NCBI GenBank assembly: GCA_963576475.1
Contig: OY754968.1
Location: 15,527,116-15,591,115, forward strand
Origin: Molanna angustata
Lineage: Eukaryota > Arthropoda > Insecta > Trichoptera > Molannidae
Direction of reading: 5' to 3'
DNA: 64,000 nt
Of this stretch, positions 21,588 to 33,527 are shown one piece after another. The notes beneath the pieces were generated by a model. The model did not search any database and had not been told where the DNA came from. It saw only the letters and a program-made list of their open reading frames with translations. Each line of letters begins with the position of its first letter. Position 1 is the stretch's first letter. Both the position numbers and the translations under genes were made by a program.

Positions 21588-22385
21588 CTATGTTAGGATA
21601 TTTAACAAGACATGAGCAGATTGTATTCTACCATTTCTTTTCAGCCAATCAATTACCAGTTTTTTGAAGTTTGTTTCGTCGCTTGAGATATTGTGTTCAA
21701 TGTCAGGTAATATTTTATTGTAGAGTCTAGGAGCAAGAAAAGGGTAATGTCGCTGGGCAAAAGTCGTCCTTATTAGTGGAGGTCTTATCTGTAGTCTATT
21801 TCGGGTACTGTTGGAGAAAACGTAGTCAGGTAAGAATTCCGTCATATGTTTATGAAGATAGGTCATTATAGTTTTCATGTATAACTGTCTAATATCTAAA
21901 AAACCACTGTCTGTGTAAATTTGGTCCGTGGAGTATCTTTTAGGTTTTTTGTACATAATTTTTATTATTGAACGTTGTATTCTTTCTAGTGGTTCTAAAA
22001 TTGTTTTTGCCATTCCTCCCCAGCCTATAATTCCATATTCCAATGTTGTTTGTACAAGTGCAAAGTAGATTGTTCGTAGTATATTAGTTTCCAACATATC
22101 TCGTAGCATTCTAAAAACATAAGTCATTTTTCTACATTTATTAGTTTGGTGTTCTATATGGTCTTGCCATCGTAAATTTTCGTCAATGTATATTCCTAAG
22201 TATTTGTACTTGGGGACTCTTTTCAGTGGTAAACATTGGCAGTTTGTCAAAGTTCTGCAGTTATGTATTGTTAAGGTCTGGTCATATTGTGGTTGTGTCC
22301 TAGTGGTAATACTAAAGGTCATATACTCTGTCTTCGTAGTATTAATAGTAAGTAAGTTATAGTCCATGAACCAGTTGCTTCTCAA
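21588..22385 (-). pseudogene. RT C-terminal half of jockey-like element A, 265 codons open
   Basis: Starts inside the RT palm/thumb at NWFMDYNLLTINTTKTEYMT, after YADD, and runs without interruption to its stop. Recognisable blocks are YKYLGIYIDENLRWQDHI, TLEYGIIGWGG, LERIQRSIIKIMYKKP and the C-terminal NRLQIRPPLIRTTFAQRHYP segment. Catalytic motifs A to C are missing through 5' truncation, so it cannot be active. The intact frame shows the insertion is recent. Elements B and C downstream are relatives. Confidence 0.88.
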
Positions 22386-22545
22386 ACTCTTTTACTAACA
22401 AAGCAGCCCAACTGTGGAACGATCTTCCGAATTCTGAGTTTCCACCTTCTTACAATCCGGTTCGTTTAAAGATCCGAATTAATATTTTTCTGAGCAGATT
22501 ACAAACCCTCCCTACGTAGTGCGCGTCTTTGGAGGATTAAGAGTA
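22386..22545 (+). pseudogene. RT extreme C-terminus of the split retrotransposon
   Basis: One frame reads SNSFTNKAAQLWNDLPNSEF, then YNPVRLKIRINIFLSR and stops. LWNDLP plus the following basic segment is the usual end of this RT family and continues the block that stops near 21124. Confidence 0.8.
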
Positions 22546-22733
22546 TGTAATTCTTTTAAATCCTAATAGCTGGTATTCCCCACGTAGCCATGTTAAAAAA
22601 AAAAGAAAACAAAAGATACAACAGATAGGTACAATGTGATAAAAGCATAGAAAATTAAAAAATACTATTAACAATGAAAATCAATACATCGTATTTTATA
22701 CATTATCTGGAGTAAACACGTACCTACTGTCTT

Positions 22734-23197
22734 TTTTTTTTTTTTTTAATAAGGCACAGCCACCAATAGAGGCGGATTTGTGCTGTACAATTTAGATCAT
22801 AAAAGAAGAGTAAAAACAGAATTCCATTAGATCTCAGAGAAATAGGGGTTTACATTAAATGGTTGCAAAAGGGAAGCATATGTACAAGCAATTAAAGAAT
22901 TTACAATAAAACATTAAATGCGTCAGTCACCTTCTAATGGTCGAGTGAAAGGCTTCCTACAATCAGCTATATCTTTATACCGGTGGTGGAGATGAATTTA
23001 GCGATTTCTAATATTACATGTCGTGAGCCAATCGCCAACAGATGCTCCATATTAAAGGGTCTTTCTATTTTCACCACTTCTCCGTACATACCTCTATCCG
23101 AGACCAACGGGCAGGCAAAGAACACATGGTTCAGTGTCTCGAGATCCTGACCGCACTCGCAGTATGGGCTGTTAACAACTCGATTAACCTACTGTTA
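22734..23197 (-). mobile_element. 5'-truncated non-LTR retrotransposon, minus strand, 12-bp target duplication
   Basis: ACCTACTGTCTT occurs at 22722-22733 and 23198-23209. A T-run after the left copy is the poly-A tail. The minus-strand coding remnant ends in NSPYCECGQDLETLNHVFFA and continues C-P-L, a Cys-Cys-His-Cys motif (C-x-C-x8-H-x4-C) typical of the C-terminus of several non-LTR RTs. Only about the last 70 codons and the 3' UTR remain. Confidence 0.85.
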
Positions 23198-23224
23198 ACC
23201 TACTGTCTTCGATTAGCAAACTAA

Positions 23225-24703
23225 ACGTCAAATATTGCTTAGTGTTTTCATAGCTTTAGTATTTATGTACGACCATGGACCAATACTTTTCTAGTACCTA
23301 GGTATTGCTATTCGATTGAGGGTAGAGAGATGAATGTGAGAGCAGTCTTTTGATTTTAGTGCGCCGCGCCGGGTGCTTTAAATTATTAGTATCTGCTGCA
23401 CGTTTAAGCCTTTATCGGAATAAATTATGCGTTGAATTGAAAATACAATTTATATTAATTTATTGAGATAATAAGGATAATATGTTTTCAAATTCGATCA
23501 ATTCTCTGACAAAAATGAAAACAGTTTTCTCATTCATACAATATCAATGAAGCTATTTTTGCATTCAAAATATTCTCTCTGAAAATCAACATAGGTTTAA
23601 CACAAAAAAAATCAGCAAAAAATCTTTATTAGCAAGACCTAATAAGAGGGTAGATAGTGTTTGCTACAACAGCTGTTTCAATTGGCAAAGAATACTGTGG
23701 ACCTCTTGTAGGTATGTAAATAGTTTTCGCACTAGATAAAATGGACGCTGCATCTGTGACATAATCAGAAAATTGCCCATCGGTGCAATCTGATTGCAAA
23801 CATCCTCATTAAAAGTAGAATAGGTACATCTTGAAGCTTTTTAAAATTAGTATACATGTTACATATTAGTAGGTATACATGTTTGTATCTGATAAAAACT
23901 AAGAATTGATATTTAAAAAAAAAAAACCTTGTATTACATAAAAAACCAAAACGAAATATAAAATACACAAAAACAAGACGCTTACTGAAATAGTGTCAGA
24001 AAAAGACTTGTAAGAAATTATTACAATCATTGGGAAGCGTAATTTGGAACAAAAAAAATAAATTTCCTATGTTTTGTATTTATAAAGTTAAGTTAAGACC
24101 ATGTGAGAGTACATATAATATTATATTATGTAGGTATTCATGATAACAGGAAATTTGGATGTTTCTAGAGACAATTGCTGCGCATAATATTATGAAGATG
24201 AAATACACTATTACAAAATATTATTGTCCTCAAGAGTATTCAAGACTAGATTTTAGTCACAACCTTGGAGTGGATCCAAAATGATACTAGATAGTTGGGT
24301 GCTATATGGGAGAAATAGACCTACGTTCAACACACTGCACCGCTGCAATCTAACGCCAAATTATTTCAACAAATATTAAAGTTGAAGTAAATACCTATAG
24401 TTGGAGTTCTTTGATTCCATAAAAGTGTTCGAAATTGTGTCGTTAGACTTTATACTGCTACACTTCAATGAAACCGACAAAAGTATTGAACAATTTTGTA
24501 AATACCAAGTATTTAAGCAATAGTATAAACTGAGTATTTCTGGAAATAGTTCACTCTTGTACTTAAATAAGGCTTCAAAAAATGCCCAAGATCTATTTTT
24601 ATATTAAGGTCTATAATAATGTAAAGATGTAGTTATGACATTTAAATTTTGAAACCAACTGTCGTTTAAGCGTGGATTAGGTAAAGAGCGGTGAATGGTA
24701 AAT
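23225..24703. other. AT-rich stretch, no gene seen
   Basis: 1.5 kb with no coding or repeat structure I can support. Confidence 0.5.
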
Positions 24704-24901
24704 GAGTGGTGGCAGAGCGATTAGCGCACCTGGTTAGTAATCCAGTGGTAGCGACTTTGAATTCTGCCACGACTGATTTCGTTCACCTATATACTATTGC
24801 ACAAGCATAACTGCTTTATTTAGTAGTTATGCTGGTGCTATGACTACTGTGTAGTTAAGAGGATGTCAATATGAAGGACATATTCATTCTTAAAAAAAAA
24901 C
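24704..24901 (+). mobile_element. SINE1 copy, plus strand
   Basis: Begins GAGTGGTGGCAGAGCGATTA (A box), then the anticodon arm, a weakened B box (GACTTTGAATTCT), TTTCGTTCACCTA and a body ending in GGACATATTCATTCTT plus an A-run. Full length but diverged. Confidence 0.85.
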
Positions 24902-25092
24902 TTTTGTCGCGGGAAACAGATATCAAACGTAAGCTCAAATCAAATTTTAGTAATAAATATTATTTGTATAAAGTTTTTTTTTTTCTAATTTCTCTTTTTG
25001 AATATAAAATGAACTGTTTATTTTTATATCAACATGTTTATTATTTTTTATTGTTACATAACATAGTATTTACATAATATTATGTATTTTTT

Positions 25093-26085
25093 CTCTTTAT
25101 TATTTTTTATTTTTTTTATTAAGTTCACAATAACATAAACAAAATATAAAACAAACAAATAGAAAAGATGCACAGTAAGACAAAACATATTTCCCTTTAC
25201 TAGAGTGCAAGCACTCGTGTGTAAAGGAGACAATTTAATACAGAATACACAAAATATTATACATACATAATTATTATCTATACAAAAAGAAGTTAATATA
25301 ATTTACATATCAGTCAAATAATAAGTTTAATTTATTCTATATTTTTCTTTTAAAATCATTATGTTCAATTGCCAGTCTCAAATCTGTTTCAAGTTGGTTG
25401 AACCACACCACCTCATTGTATGTGTAGTAGTGCAAAACTTGTATGTGTTAATGGGGTACACAGTTGACCCACTATATTATGTCTTCACTCGCCACACGTA
25501 CAAAGGCATGGTGCGACCTTCCAATGTCTTTATGTATTTGAAATAGCACATTTTTTTATACATATTTTTAAAAGATGGCACTTGAAAATCACGAAATAGT
25601 TGCAAAGTTGGGTAGTCAGATGGTTTTTTATTTATAATTTTTATTATCAACCTTTGTGTTATTTCTAGAGGCAGAATGGATGTTTTATACGCCCCCCCCA
25701 TGCAACATTGCCATATTGCATTATTGAATGGGCGAAAGCGTAATACACATTTTTAAGTAATTTTTAAGTTGAGAATGTTTCTTAGGTTAATAAATATGTA
25801 AATAAGCTTTCTTAATCTGTTTATAGTGTTATTTATTTGAGTTTTCCATTTAAGGTTACTGTCAATTATTACTCCTAAATATTTAATTACATTTTTATTT
25901 GTTATATATAGACAATCGTTATTTTTACATGTCAATACTTTTGTAGAACAATTTTTGAGTGGATTTTAATATTTAATGCAATGGGAGGTATTTTCTTGTT
26001 TATGGTAAAAGGTATATAATAAGTTTTCTCAATATTCAGGGTCAATATATTATTGTCAAACCATTCTTATAATAAATTTATATCA
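25093..26085 (-). mobile_element. Jockey-like element B, minus strand, decayed
   Basis: T-rich tail near 25095-25122, 3' UTR with the two-stem hairpin (25193-25226), and coding relics in at least three pieces: 25477-25701 (GGAYKTSILPLEITQRLIIK), 25753-25935 (VIKYLGVIIDSNLKWKTQIN) and about 25940-26085 (EWFDNNILTLNIEKTYYIPF). The order matches element A. The 5' edge lies near 26085. Confidence 0.8.
25193..25226 (-). promoter_or_regulatory. Two-stem 3' UTR hairpin, element B
   Basis: Outer stem CCTTTAC/GTAAAGG (25193-25199 with 25220-25226), inner stem GAGTGC/GCACTC (25202-25207 with 25210-25215), linkers of 2 and 4 bases as in element A. Confidence 0.75.
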
Positions 26086-27204
26086 GTGTTTTATATCATT
26101 TTCTTCGAGCTCATTCCATGAATTTGCCTGAAAAATAATTATCTTAAAGGTTTTTTTTTCTTTTGTCTTTTTTTTGTATAATATACCTACAATGAAAAAA
26201 CTGTTTTTTGTAAAAATGGTTTGTGTAGCATTGCACCCCCCCCCCTCCTGTTCACAGACTGGAATAAAATCGTTATTATTATTCAAAAAAATTAAAAAAT
26301 TATTTCGTTTTGTGTATTTTTTAATCACATTCACAAAAGCATCGATTTTTTTGCAAGATATTGTATATTCAACTGAATGCATTCAGTAAAATACAAAATA
26401 GATACTTACACATATATTTGTACTGTTGAAATAGCGACATTTTTCTGCGCTACGTAAGTTGAGAAATTCTGTTATAGGAAACAAGTGACAGATTGATAGA
26501 TACGTACCTTCCGCCCAAACAGCTTGAATTTAAGACAATTCACTACCTTTTCAGATTAAGTGTTTTGTATAAATTCATTATTCTTTAGTAAGTAGGTACA
26601 TAGCCTTTTTCAGTGATCAATGAAATTGATTCTGGGATATTTATCATTAAAATTGGAAAATCAGCGTGAAAAGTATAACAGTAGGTACTTTGATTTTGTT
26701 TTATTCATTTATTTTTTATCATAATTTATTTTTATTTTATTTCGTTTTATAGGGTACAAACAGTCAAATCCATATAATATATACCTATACAGAATGACTT
26801 ACCAGCATATATACCAGTGAAGACTCCAGATATTACCAAAAATTAATAATTTTCATAACAAGGTAATAATTAATTAATCAATGAATCAATAAATAAATAA
26901 ATCAAGAAATAAGACAACCAATAACTAAATTAATGAACAAATACTCAATTATTCAAATATCAGTAGAAATGAAATTAAGTGAAGTAATAAATAAATCAAG
27001 AAATAAATCAACCAATAAGAAAATTAATGAACAAAAAATAAACAAATAAATTTAGATGGATTAAAAAATAAAATAGTACTTTATGTTATCTAGTGCACGT
27101 AGATCAATGGCAAACGATTCGGGCGCTAGAAGATACCATAGGTACCTTCCAATATCAAGAATCAAACTCATCGCAGGTTCAATGGATAATTAAAATAATC
27201 TTAA
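26086..27204. other. AT-rich stretch; short AAT-type duplication
   Basis: AATAAATAAATCAAGAAATAA recurs about 97 bases apart near 26888 and 26985, each followed by CAACCAATAA and AATTAATGAACAAA. No gene. Confidence 0.5.
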
Positions 27205-27575
27205 ATTATATTTTTTTTTTTTTTTTATTATTGAAACCAAACAAAATATAACAATATAGTTACAAACAATATTACAAAAAAGTACAATTTAAATAAGTTA
27301 TATGAAACATTTTTTTATAGGATTATTTGGTATATACCACCTCACTAGGCTGAGCCTGTACCGAGGTGGCAGATTTTTTTTTTTTTTGCGTTATATCTGA
27401 CAGAAAAATATTAAACTTGTATTTAATTAAAACTTGTTATAAAATATACCTATTATAAAAAAAATAAAAATATAAACTATTGTAGCTTGATCATGTTTCC
27501 GCAGTATATAATGCCCTTGTTTCTAATCCATGTTTCTATTGTTTTCTTGTGTTTCAAATTATTCATCAACTGTAT
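27205..27575 (-). mobile_element. Jockey-like element C, 3' end only, minus strand
   Basis: Poly-T tract (27210-27228) as the tail, 3' UTR with the two-stem hairpin (27337-27369), and a short coding end whose minus-strand frame reads QLMNNLKHKKTIETWIRNKG. That parallels the WLKRNGRIQ end of element A. Confidence 0.7.
27337..27369 (-). promoter_or_regulatory. Two-stem 3' UTR hairpin, element C
   Basis: Outer stem CCACCTC/GAGGTGG (27337-27343 with 27363-27369), inner stem AGGCT/AGCCT (27347-27351 with 27353-27357), linkers of 3 and 5 bases. Confidence 0.75.
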
Positions 27576-27849
27576 GTCCTATATTTCAATGTATAACTGT
27601 ATATTTATTTCAATGATTTATTTTTTGAACAATTGAATTACCAATAATTATAAATATGTGTTTTATAATAATAATTATAATGAACACTTCCTTGCACCCT
27701 GTGCAAGTGGCAAGATTATTACCGTATGGCAATTTCTTCCATCTAACCAGTGTTTCCAGCCCAGAGAAGCAATATTTGTAATAAATGTGAGTGAGTAATA
27801 AATTTAATAAGATCTGAAGTCGCCGACAGTCCGCAAGTGTGAATCTCAA
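27576..27849. other. No feature assigned
   Basis: Contains moderately GC-richer text (AGTCGCCGACAGTCCGCAAG) that may belong to the R1-type fragment that follows, but I see no motif. Confidence 0.4.
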
Positions 27850-28023
27850 TTCGCACTTGTTGATTGTTCTTTTTGCACCATGGTGCCGAGATTGCTAATC
27901 TAGAGGGCTCCATGAGCTACTCTTCGTGCCATGCATTGTTTTTTTTTTGTCATTCATTCTAGCGTTCTGTGAAGGGGCCGTTGACAGTCCCCATATGCGG
28001 AGCGGGTGGTGGTGGGAGTAGCG
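27850..28023 (+). mobile_element. R1-clade retrotransposon 3' end fragment
   Basis: Ends with a GGGG/CCCC hairpin (27974-27992), 11 bases and GGGTGGTGGTGGG (28004-28016), the same 3' terminus as the R1-clade element at 57003-61282. No coding left. The left boundary is approximate. Confidence 0.7.
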
Positions 28024-28053
28024 AAATAAATTTAATAATATATAAATAAATTT

Positions 28054-28630
28054 GAGTGATGCTTGCCAAAGAAAATCAAGAGGCAGAAATAGAGAGAAGA
28101 CGTGGCCTTGCCTGGGTAGCTTTTGGAAAATTATCATACATTCTGAAATCCCGTAAATACTCCCATTATTTGAAAAAGAAGCTATTTGATGCATGTATTC
28201 TCCCAGTGCTTACTTATGGAATGGAAACTTCGGTCCTAACAAAAAGAATAATGCACAAGCTGTTAGTGACACAGAGAGCTATGGAGAGAAAGTTGCTGGG
28301 TATTTCAATAAGGGACAGAATTCAGAATGTCATAATAAGACAAAGAACCAAAGTAGCCGATGTAGCGGAAAGGGTCGCTAGCCTTAAGTGGAGCTGGGCT
28401 GGGCATATTGCCAGATGCCAGGATTCACGATGGACCAAAAAGATCTTAGAATGGCGACCGAGAACAAGCCGAAGAGGTGTCGGCAGACCCCAGGCAAGGT
28501 AGTCTGATGACATCAAGAAATGTGCCGGAGGGGGATGGATGCAGTGTGCCCAAGACAGGGAGTTGTGGAGGATCAAGGGGGAGGCCTATGTCCAAGAATG
28601 GATGAAAACAGGCTGAAGAAGAAGAAGAAG
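28054..28630 (+). mobile_element. 5'-truncated RTE-like retrotransposon, 10-bp target duplication
   Basis: AAATAAATTT stands at 28044-28053 and 28631-28640. The copy ends in GAAGAAGAAG, the usual short 3' tail of this family. Only the RT C-terminal region remains. Confidence 0.85.
28056..28616 (+). pseudogene. RTE-like RT C-terminus with one in-frame stop
   Basis: The frame reads GLAWVAFGKLSYILKSRKYS, VLTYGMETSVLT, QRAMERKLLGISIRDRI, SLKWSWAGHIARCQDSRW and GRPQAR, stops at TAG 28500-28502, then continues in the same frame as SDDIKKCAGGGWMQCAQDRE to EAYVQEWMKTG and TGA 28614-28616. A Trp normally sits at the TAG, so a single G-to-A change (TGG to TAG) explains it. Catalytic RT motifs lie upstream of the truncation. 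Confidence 0.88.
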
Positions 28631-28631
28631 A

Positions 28632-28740
28632 AATAAATTTAAATAAATGTCTTCTCTGCTGGGAATCGAACCCAGGATGCTCGCACAAAAACTGAACCGC
28701 TTACCAATTGTGCCACGGCGGCGGTCGGCAGTGTTTTGTA
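28632..28740 (-). mobile_element. SINE3 copy (tRNA-derived), minus strand
   Basis: Reverse complement contains CCGTGGCACAATTGGTAAGC (A box) and CTGGGTTCGATTCCCAGCAG (B box with T-arm pairing), then an AAATAAAT tail. It could be mistaken for a tRNA gene, but the acceptor stem does not close and related copies occur at 17185 and 56096. Confidence 0.75.
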
Positions 28741-28847
28741 GCTAGAGTGAAAAAAAACTTTGTGAAAGTATCGCTGAAAAAATACAAATGTATTCTCAAT
28801 TCTATAATCTGAAGGTTTGGTTTATGACGTTCAATAACTTGGTTTGT

Positions 28848-29945
<1,098 letters not shown>

Positions 29946-29969
29946 TTCACCCGTGAAAACATCAAATAT

Positions 29970-29974
<5 letters not shown>

Positions 29975-30018
<44 letters not shown>
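29975..30018. repeat. Short TA microsatellite
   Basis: About 22 TA units after IR1, so IR1 is bracketed by TA tracts. Confidence 0.95.
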
Positions 30019-30026
<8 letters not shown>

Positions 30027-31225
30027 TTTTACGTTATACCTATAAATATACAAGTCAAACATATTGTGAACAAAATAAATGAGAAAACACAGCAAATAAA
30101 TTAGTTAGAAGCAAGTAAGGAAAATTATAAATTTATTAAGTTAACAAAATAAAGTCGGCCAACTAACGTAAAGTAATATCGAATTAAGAAAACTTAGTTC
30201 CGTGAGTGAGAAAAACAGCCATGATTTTCCTTTTGTTGTAGGGGGGGTAAAACTTTGACAGAATTAGGCTCTTATACAATTTGTGAAAATTGAATATTTA
30301 TGAAAGTAAAAGTGGAAGGAAGTCCTAACCGGAAGTTGATATTATAGGATCATTTGTTTGAATCTTTTTAGTTGAGATCAGATAATCTCGCCTACGCCAT
30401 TAATGTAAAAATAACGATAAGATATAGCCACTTACAATGATTATGACTCAACTTAAAAGGTTAATTCGACGAACAATGGACCGTTACAAAAGTTTTAATT
30501 TTTTAGAGTTCTAGCTTCAAAAGAATTTTCACAACCGCTAAGACTATTGATATAATAAAAACAAAATTTATTTTTTGCTCAGTTTCCCTTATCAAAAATA
30601 CCATGATAATTTAAAAATGTTTTTTTTTGGATCCATGATAATTTTTCAAATGAAAAATCGCATAAGAGTATTCCCAATTTAACTTTGATGTGCATGTTTT
30701 TAATGTTTAAGAAATGGTGAATCGCAAATCAGATAATGAATTTTAGTAAACAAAAAGTAACAGAAAGCAAGCTATTTATTTTGTTAAGATAACAAAAACG
30801 GTAAAATTCCTTAAAATATATAATAGTATTAAAAAAATAGAATAGCTTAGAAAGACACACTGGTTTCAAATATGTTATAGTAAGGAATAACTAAGAAAGA
30901 CACATTGGTTTCAAATATCGTTAAGGTGGATCCAAAACTTATAAAAATGAATAACCTGAAGTTGGTTTATTTAATTTGTAAACAATGAAAGCAACAGTCC
31001 TTATAATTGGATGACAGTGTCCTCGTATAGATGACAGCCCTGAACTGCGCCAGATATATAATTTAATTTTTGGCTTGTTTTTACCTACTTGTAGATACCA
31101 ATGTGTATGAAAATTGATGGCGTTAATTACGCATTTATAGATGGCGTTACAAAAATCTTTCTTCGTTACTTCATAGATGGCAATAGTAATAATGTCATAT
31201 TTTCAGGTGATCTGTTACTAATTAT
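30019..31225. other. AT-rich stretch, no gene seen
   Basis: A ~30-bp text with AAAGACACA(C/T)TGGTTTCAAATAT occurs twice near 30850 and 30893. Nothing else. Confidence 0.5.
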
Positions 31226-31450
31226 TCAAATATATAGAACTTTCAAAAATTACATTGATATAAGAACTCAATAAGAAGGCATAATTGGTGAACGTTGCGC
31301 AAGCGCATAAAGTGGTCACGTAACCCAGCCGATGACAAGTCGTAAGCCCTGTATGTGCCTTGAGTTAAGTTAAAAAGTTTGTAAAAATAAATATCATTTG
31401 ACTACCGACAGGGGAAAAAATCCAATGTTGCGCATTTGAAAAAAATATTC
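31226..31450 (-). repeat. Dispersed repeat Z, copy 2, minus strand
   Basis: Reads reverse to copy 1: TGAACGTTGCGCAAGCGCAT, CAGCCGATGAC, CGTAAGCCCTGTA, then CCGACAGGGGAAAAAATCCA. Same order and orientation as the right arm of the 13948-14445 palindrome. Confidence 0.8.
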
Positions 31451-31600
31451 GATTAAATATAAAATATCTAAATAGAGTGTTGACAAAAATTGTTTCAATA
31501 CATTGTTATCATATAAATATAAATAAAATATTTATAAAAATAAATAAAAACACACAGTTTTAATCCACAAAAGGAGTATGACTTTAATGAGCCTGAGCGC

Positions 31601-31628
31601 TTTCGCCGAACACAGCCGGCATCCTCAG
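31601..31628 (-). ncRNA. Hammerhead-like core, IR2 left arm
   Basis: On the minus strand: CTGAGGA, T, stem GCCG/CGGC with an 8-base loop, GAAA. It matches CUGANGA - stem II - GAAA exactly. Stem III and the cleavage triplet are not evident. Confidence 0.45.
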
Positions 31629-32246
31629 AGGCATAAATCAAACTGAATAATATAAAACTTTACAAATAAAATATTGTGTGGATGGAGTGAATGGGGGGGG
31701 GGGGGTGCGGGGAGTAATGGAGAAGACACAGGAATGTTACTTAAATAATAATTATTCTGTATGTTTATCTAACTAGCCTTATGAATTATGTTTTATTTTA
31801 TTTTTATTTTATTTATTTTCTTTGTAAACACCATTATATCAAATAATATGATGTTCATTTTTATGCTTATCTATGTACGTAAATAGCTACTGATTATTTA
31901 ATGTCTTATAAACACATCTTTACTGTATTGTATTAGTCAGTAAGGTTTTTCCCTAATGTTTCTAACCACCATTATAATATTATTTATTTAGTTATTTATT
32001 TATTGTATTTGTAAACATAACTGTAACAAGCTACCTACATATGTAGGTATTATATTATATTAGTCAGTAAGGTATTTCCCAGAACTTTGTATTAGCCGAC
32101 CATCCTGTAATTAGGCGGCTATAGAATAATAATATTAATAGTTTTGTCTACAACACCTCAGTCCCCGCACCCCCCCCCCCCCATTCTCTCCATCCACACA
32201 ATATTTTATTTGTGAAGTTTTATATTATTCAGTTTGATTTCTGCCT

Positions 32247-32274
32247 CTGAGGATGCCGGCTGTGTTCGGCGAAA
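32247..32274 (+). ncRNA. Hammerhead-like core, IR2 right arm
   Basis: Mirror copy of 31601-31628: CTGAGGA (32247-32253), short stem, GAAA (32271-32274), then GCGCTCAGGCTC. Confidence 0.45.
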
Positions 32275-32357
32275 GCGCTCAGGCTCATTAAAGTCATACT
32301 CCTTTTGTGGATTAAAACTGTGTGTTTTTATTTATTTTTATAAATATTTTATTTATA

Positions 32358-33527
32358 ACTATGAACTTCCACTGTGTTAACGAAAAAACTTTGAAATTAT
32401 TATACATTGTTATCATGTAATTCGGTTCTTTTACGAATCTATAATTTGTTGGTGTCAGATGAAATTTACGTCCCTACTTTTAGACATGTATTGATAATAG
32501 AATTTTTATATCATATACATGATATTATGTTATCTTAAAGACCACGTATTGCAAAGCGATTATTTATATTTTTTGTTGGACAACTCCTGTAGAAGATGGT
32601 TAATTATATCTAAAGTAATAAAGCAATCAATATGTTAGTGTGTGTGTGTGTGTGTGTTTGTCTCACGCCTTTTGAAAAACCAAGAGCATCTAAAAATCTA
32701 ATTTATGTGCGAACGTATACCAGTATACCTGATGCAGTGTCACGCTAAAAATAATGCGATTAAAATGCTGAATTTTAAAGATATTTCAATTATTATTTTT
32801 TTCATACGAAATTTTCCAAGTCATATCTGTCAAAAAAGTGTACATTTTGCACGCAAATATCTGTTAGTTTAAAAGTTAGAAGTACGTATTTACACGAAAA
32901 AAATATATTTTCAAGTATAACTTAGCTTTTAAGTGAAAAACATGGTGAATATTTTGTCTAATTATAATGTTTAACTTATTTTTAAAGTAAGCGTTTTGTA
33001 CAAATGTACATATAACCCCGCCATTTTAATATATTTTCATACGATATTTAATTTTCCTATAGAATGAATATGTTCTTTAAAATAATATACCTTTGAAATA
33101 AATGTGATTATGAAATAATAAAATGAAACACAAGACATTACAGCAAGTTTTAAGACATATATTGTAAAAGTCTGTTAATTATTAGTAAAGATATAGGCGT
33201 AATAAAATTGCATAATTTGTTAAAAATATTTGATTTTTCTGACAATTTTCATTTTTATGGCATGGAACAAACCAATGTAGGTACCTACATATTCAAAAAA
33301 TGTCTCCATAACATTTGATATTTTTCACATGTTGGAACATGGTTACTATGGTAACGGACACATTCTGATATTCAAATAAAATTTGTTATAAATCGAATTC
33401 GAATTAATTTAGAACATCATAAAAACCAAAAAAATACTACTTAAAAACCAAGAATATACTGATTTTGTATAGGAAAATTATTAAACTATTTTAGGTGAAC
33501 TACAATACACATTCAATATATGTACCT
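32358..33527. other. AT-rich stretch with a GT microsatellite
   Basis: GT repeat at about 32639-32658. No gene. Confidence 0.5.

Larger units (their letters stand above)
21127..22385 (-). mobile_element. Jockey-like element A, 5' truncated, minus strand
   Basis: TGAAA repeats at 21128-21148 are its 3' tail. The 3' UTR (to 21587) holds a two-stem hairpin at 21272-21301. The 5' edge is at the start of the 265-codon frame, where the host retrotransposon's frame resumes (FTNKAAQLWNDLPNSEFPP). Confidence 0.88.
18780..22620 (+). mobile_element. Old non-LTR retrotransposon split by two later insertions
   Basis: Coding relics in the plus direction appear in three blocks: 18780-18981, 20657-21124 and 22386-22545. 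Between them lie a solo LTR (18982-20656) and a minus-strand jockey-like copy (about 21127-22385). Concatenating the outer blocks gives the expected order of RT thumb and C-terminal segments. The 3' UTR ends in an A-run near 22590-22620. The RT style (FNxSKTQ, RPIIEYGSH, LWNDLP) is that of a common arthropod non-LTR family whose clade I do not assign. Confidence 0.75.
31519..32357. mobile_element. Inverted-repeat unit IR2, ~195-bp arms (possible Penelope-like pLTR pair)
   Basis: 31519 to about 31713 is matched in reverse by about 32162-32357 with a ~450-bp AT-rich spacer. Both arms include a 13-base G (or C) run next to TGCGGGG and a hammerhead-like core. The spacer has no RT. Arm order and motif content parallel IR1 though the sequences differ. 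Confidence 0.65.

Noticed and set aside
28655..28730. tRNA gene on the minus strand (also at 18540, 34080, 43320 and 50290)
   Set aside because: A and B boxes are present, but acceptor stems do not pair, related copies occur with A tails, and all fit SINE heads.
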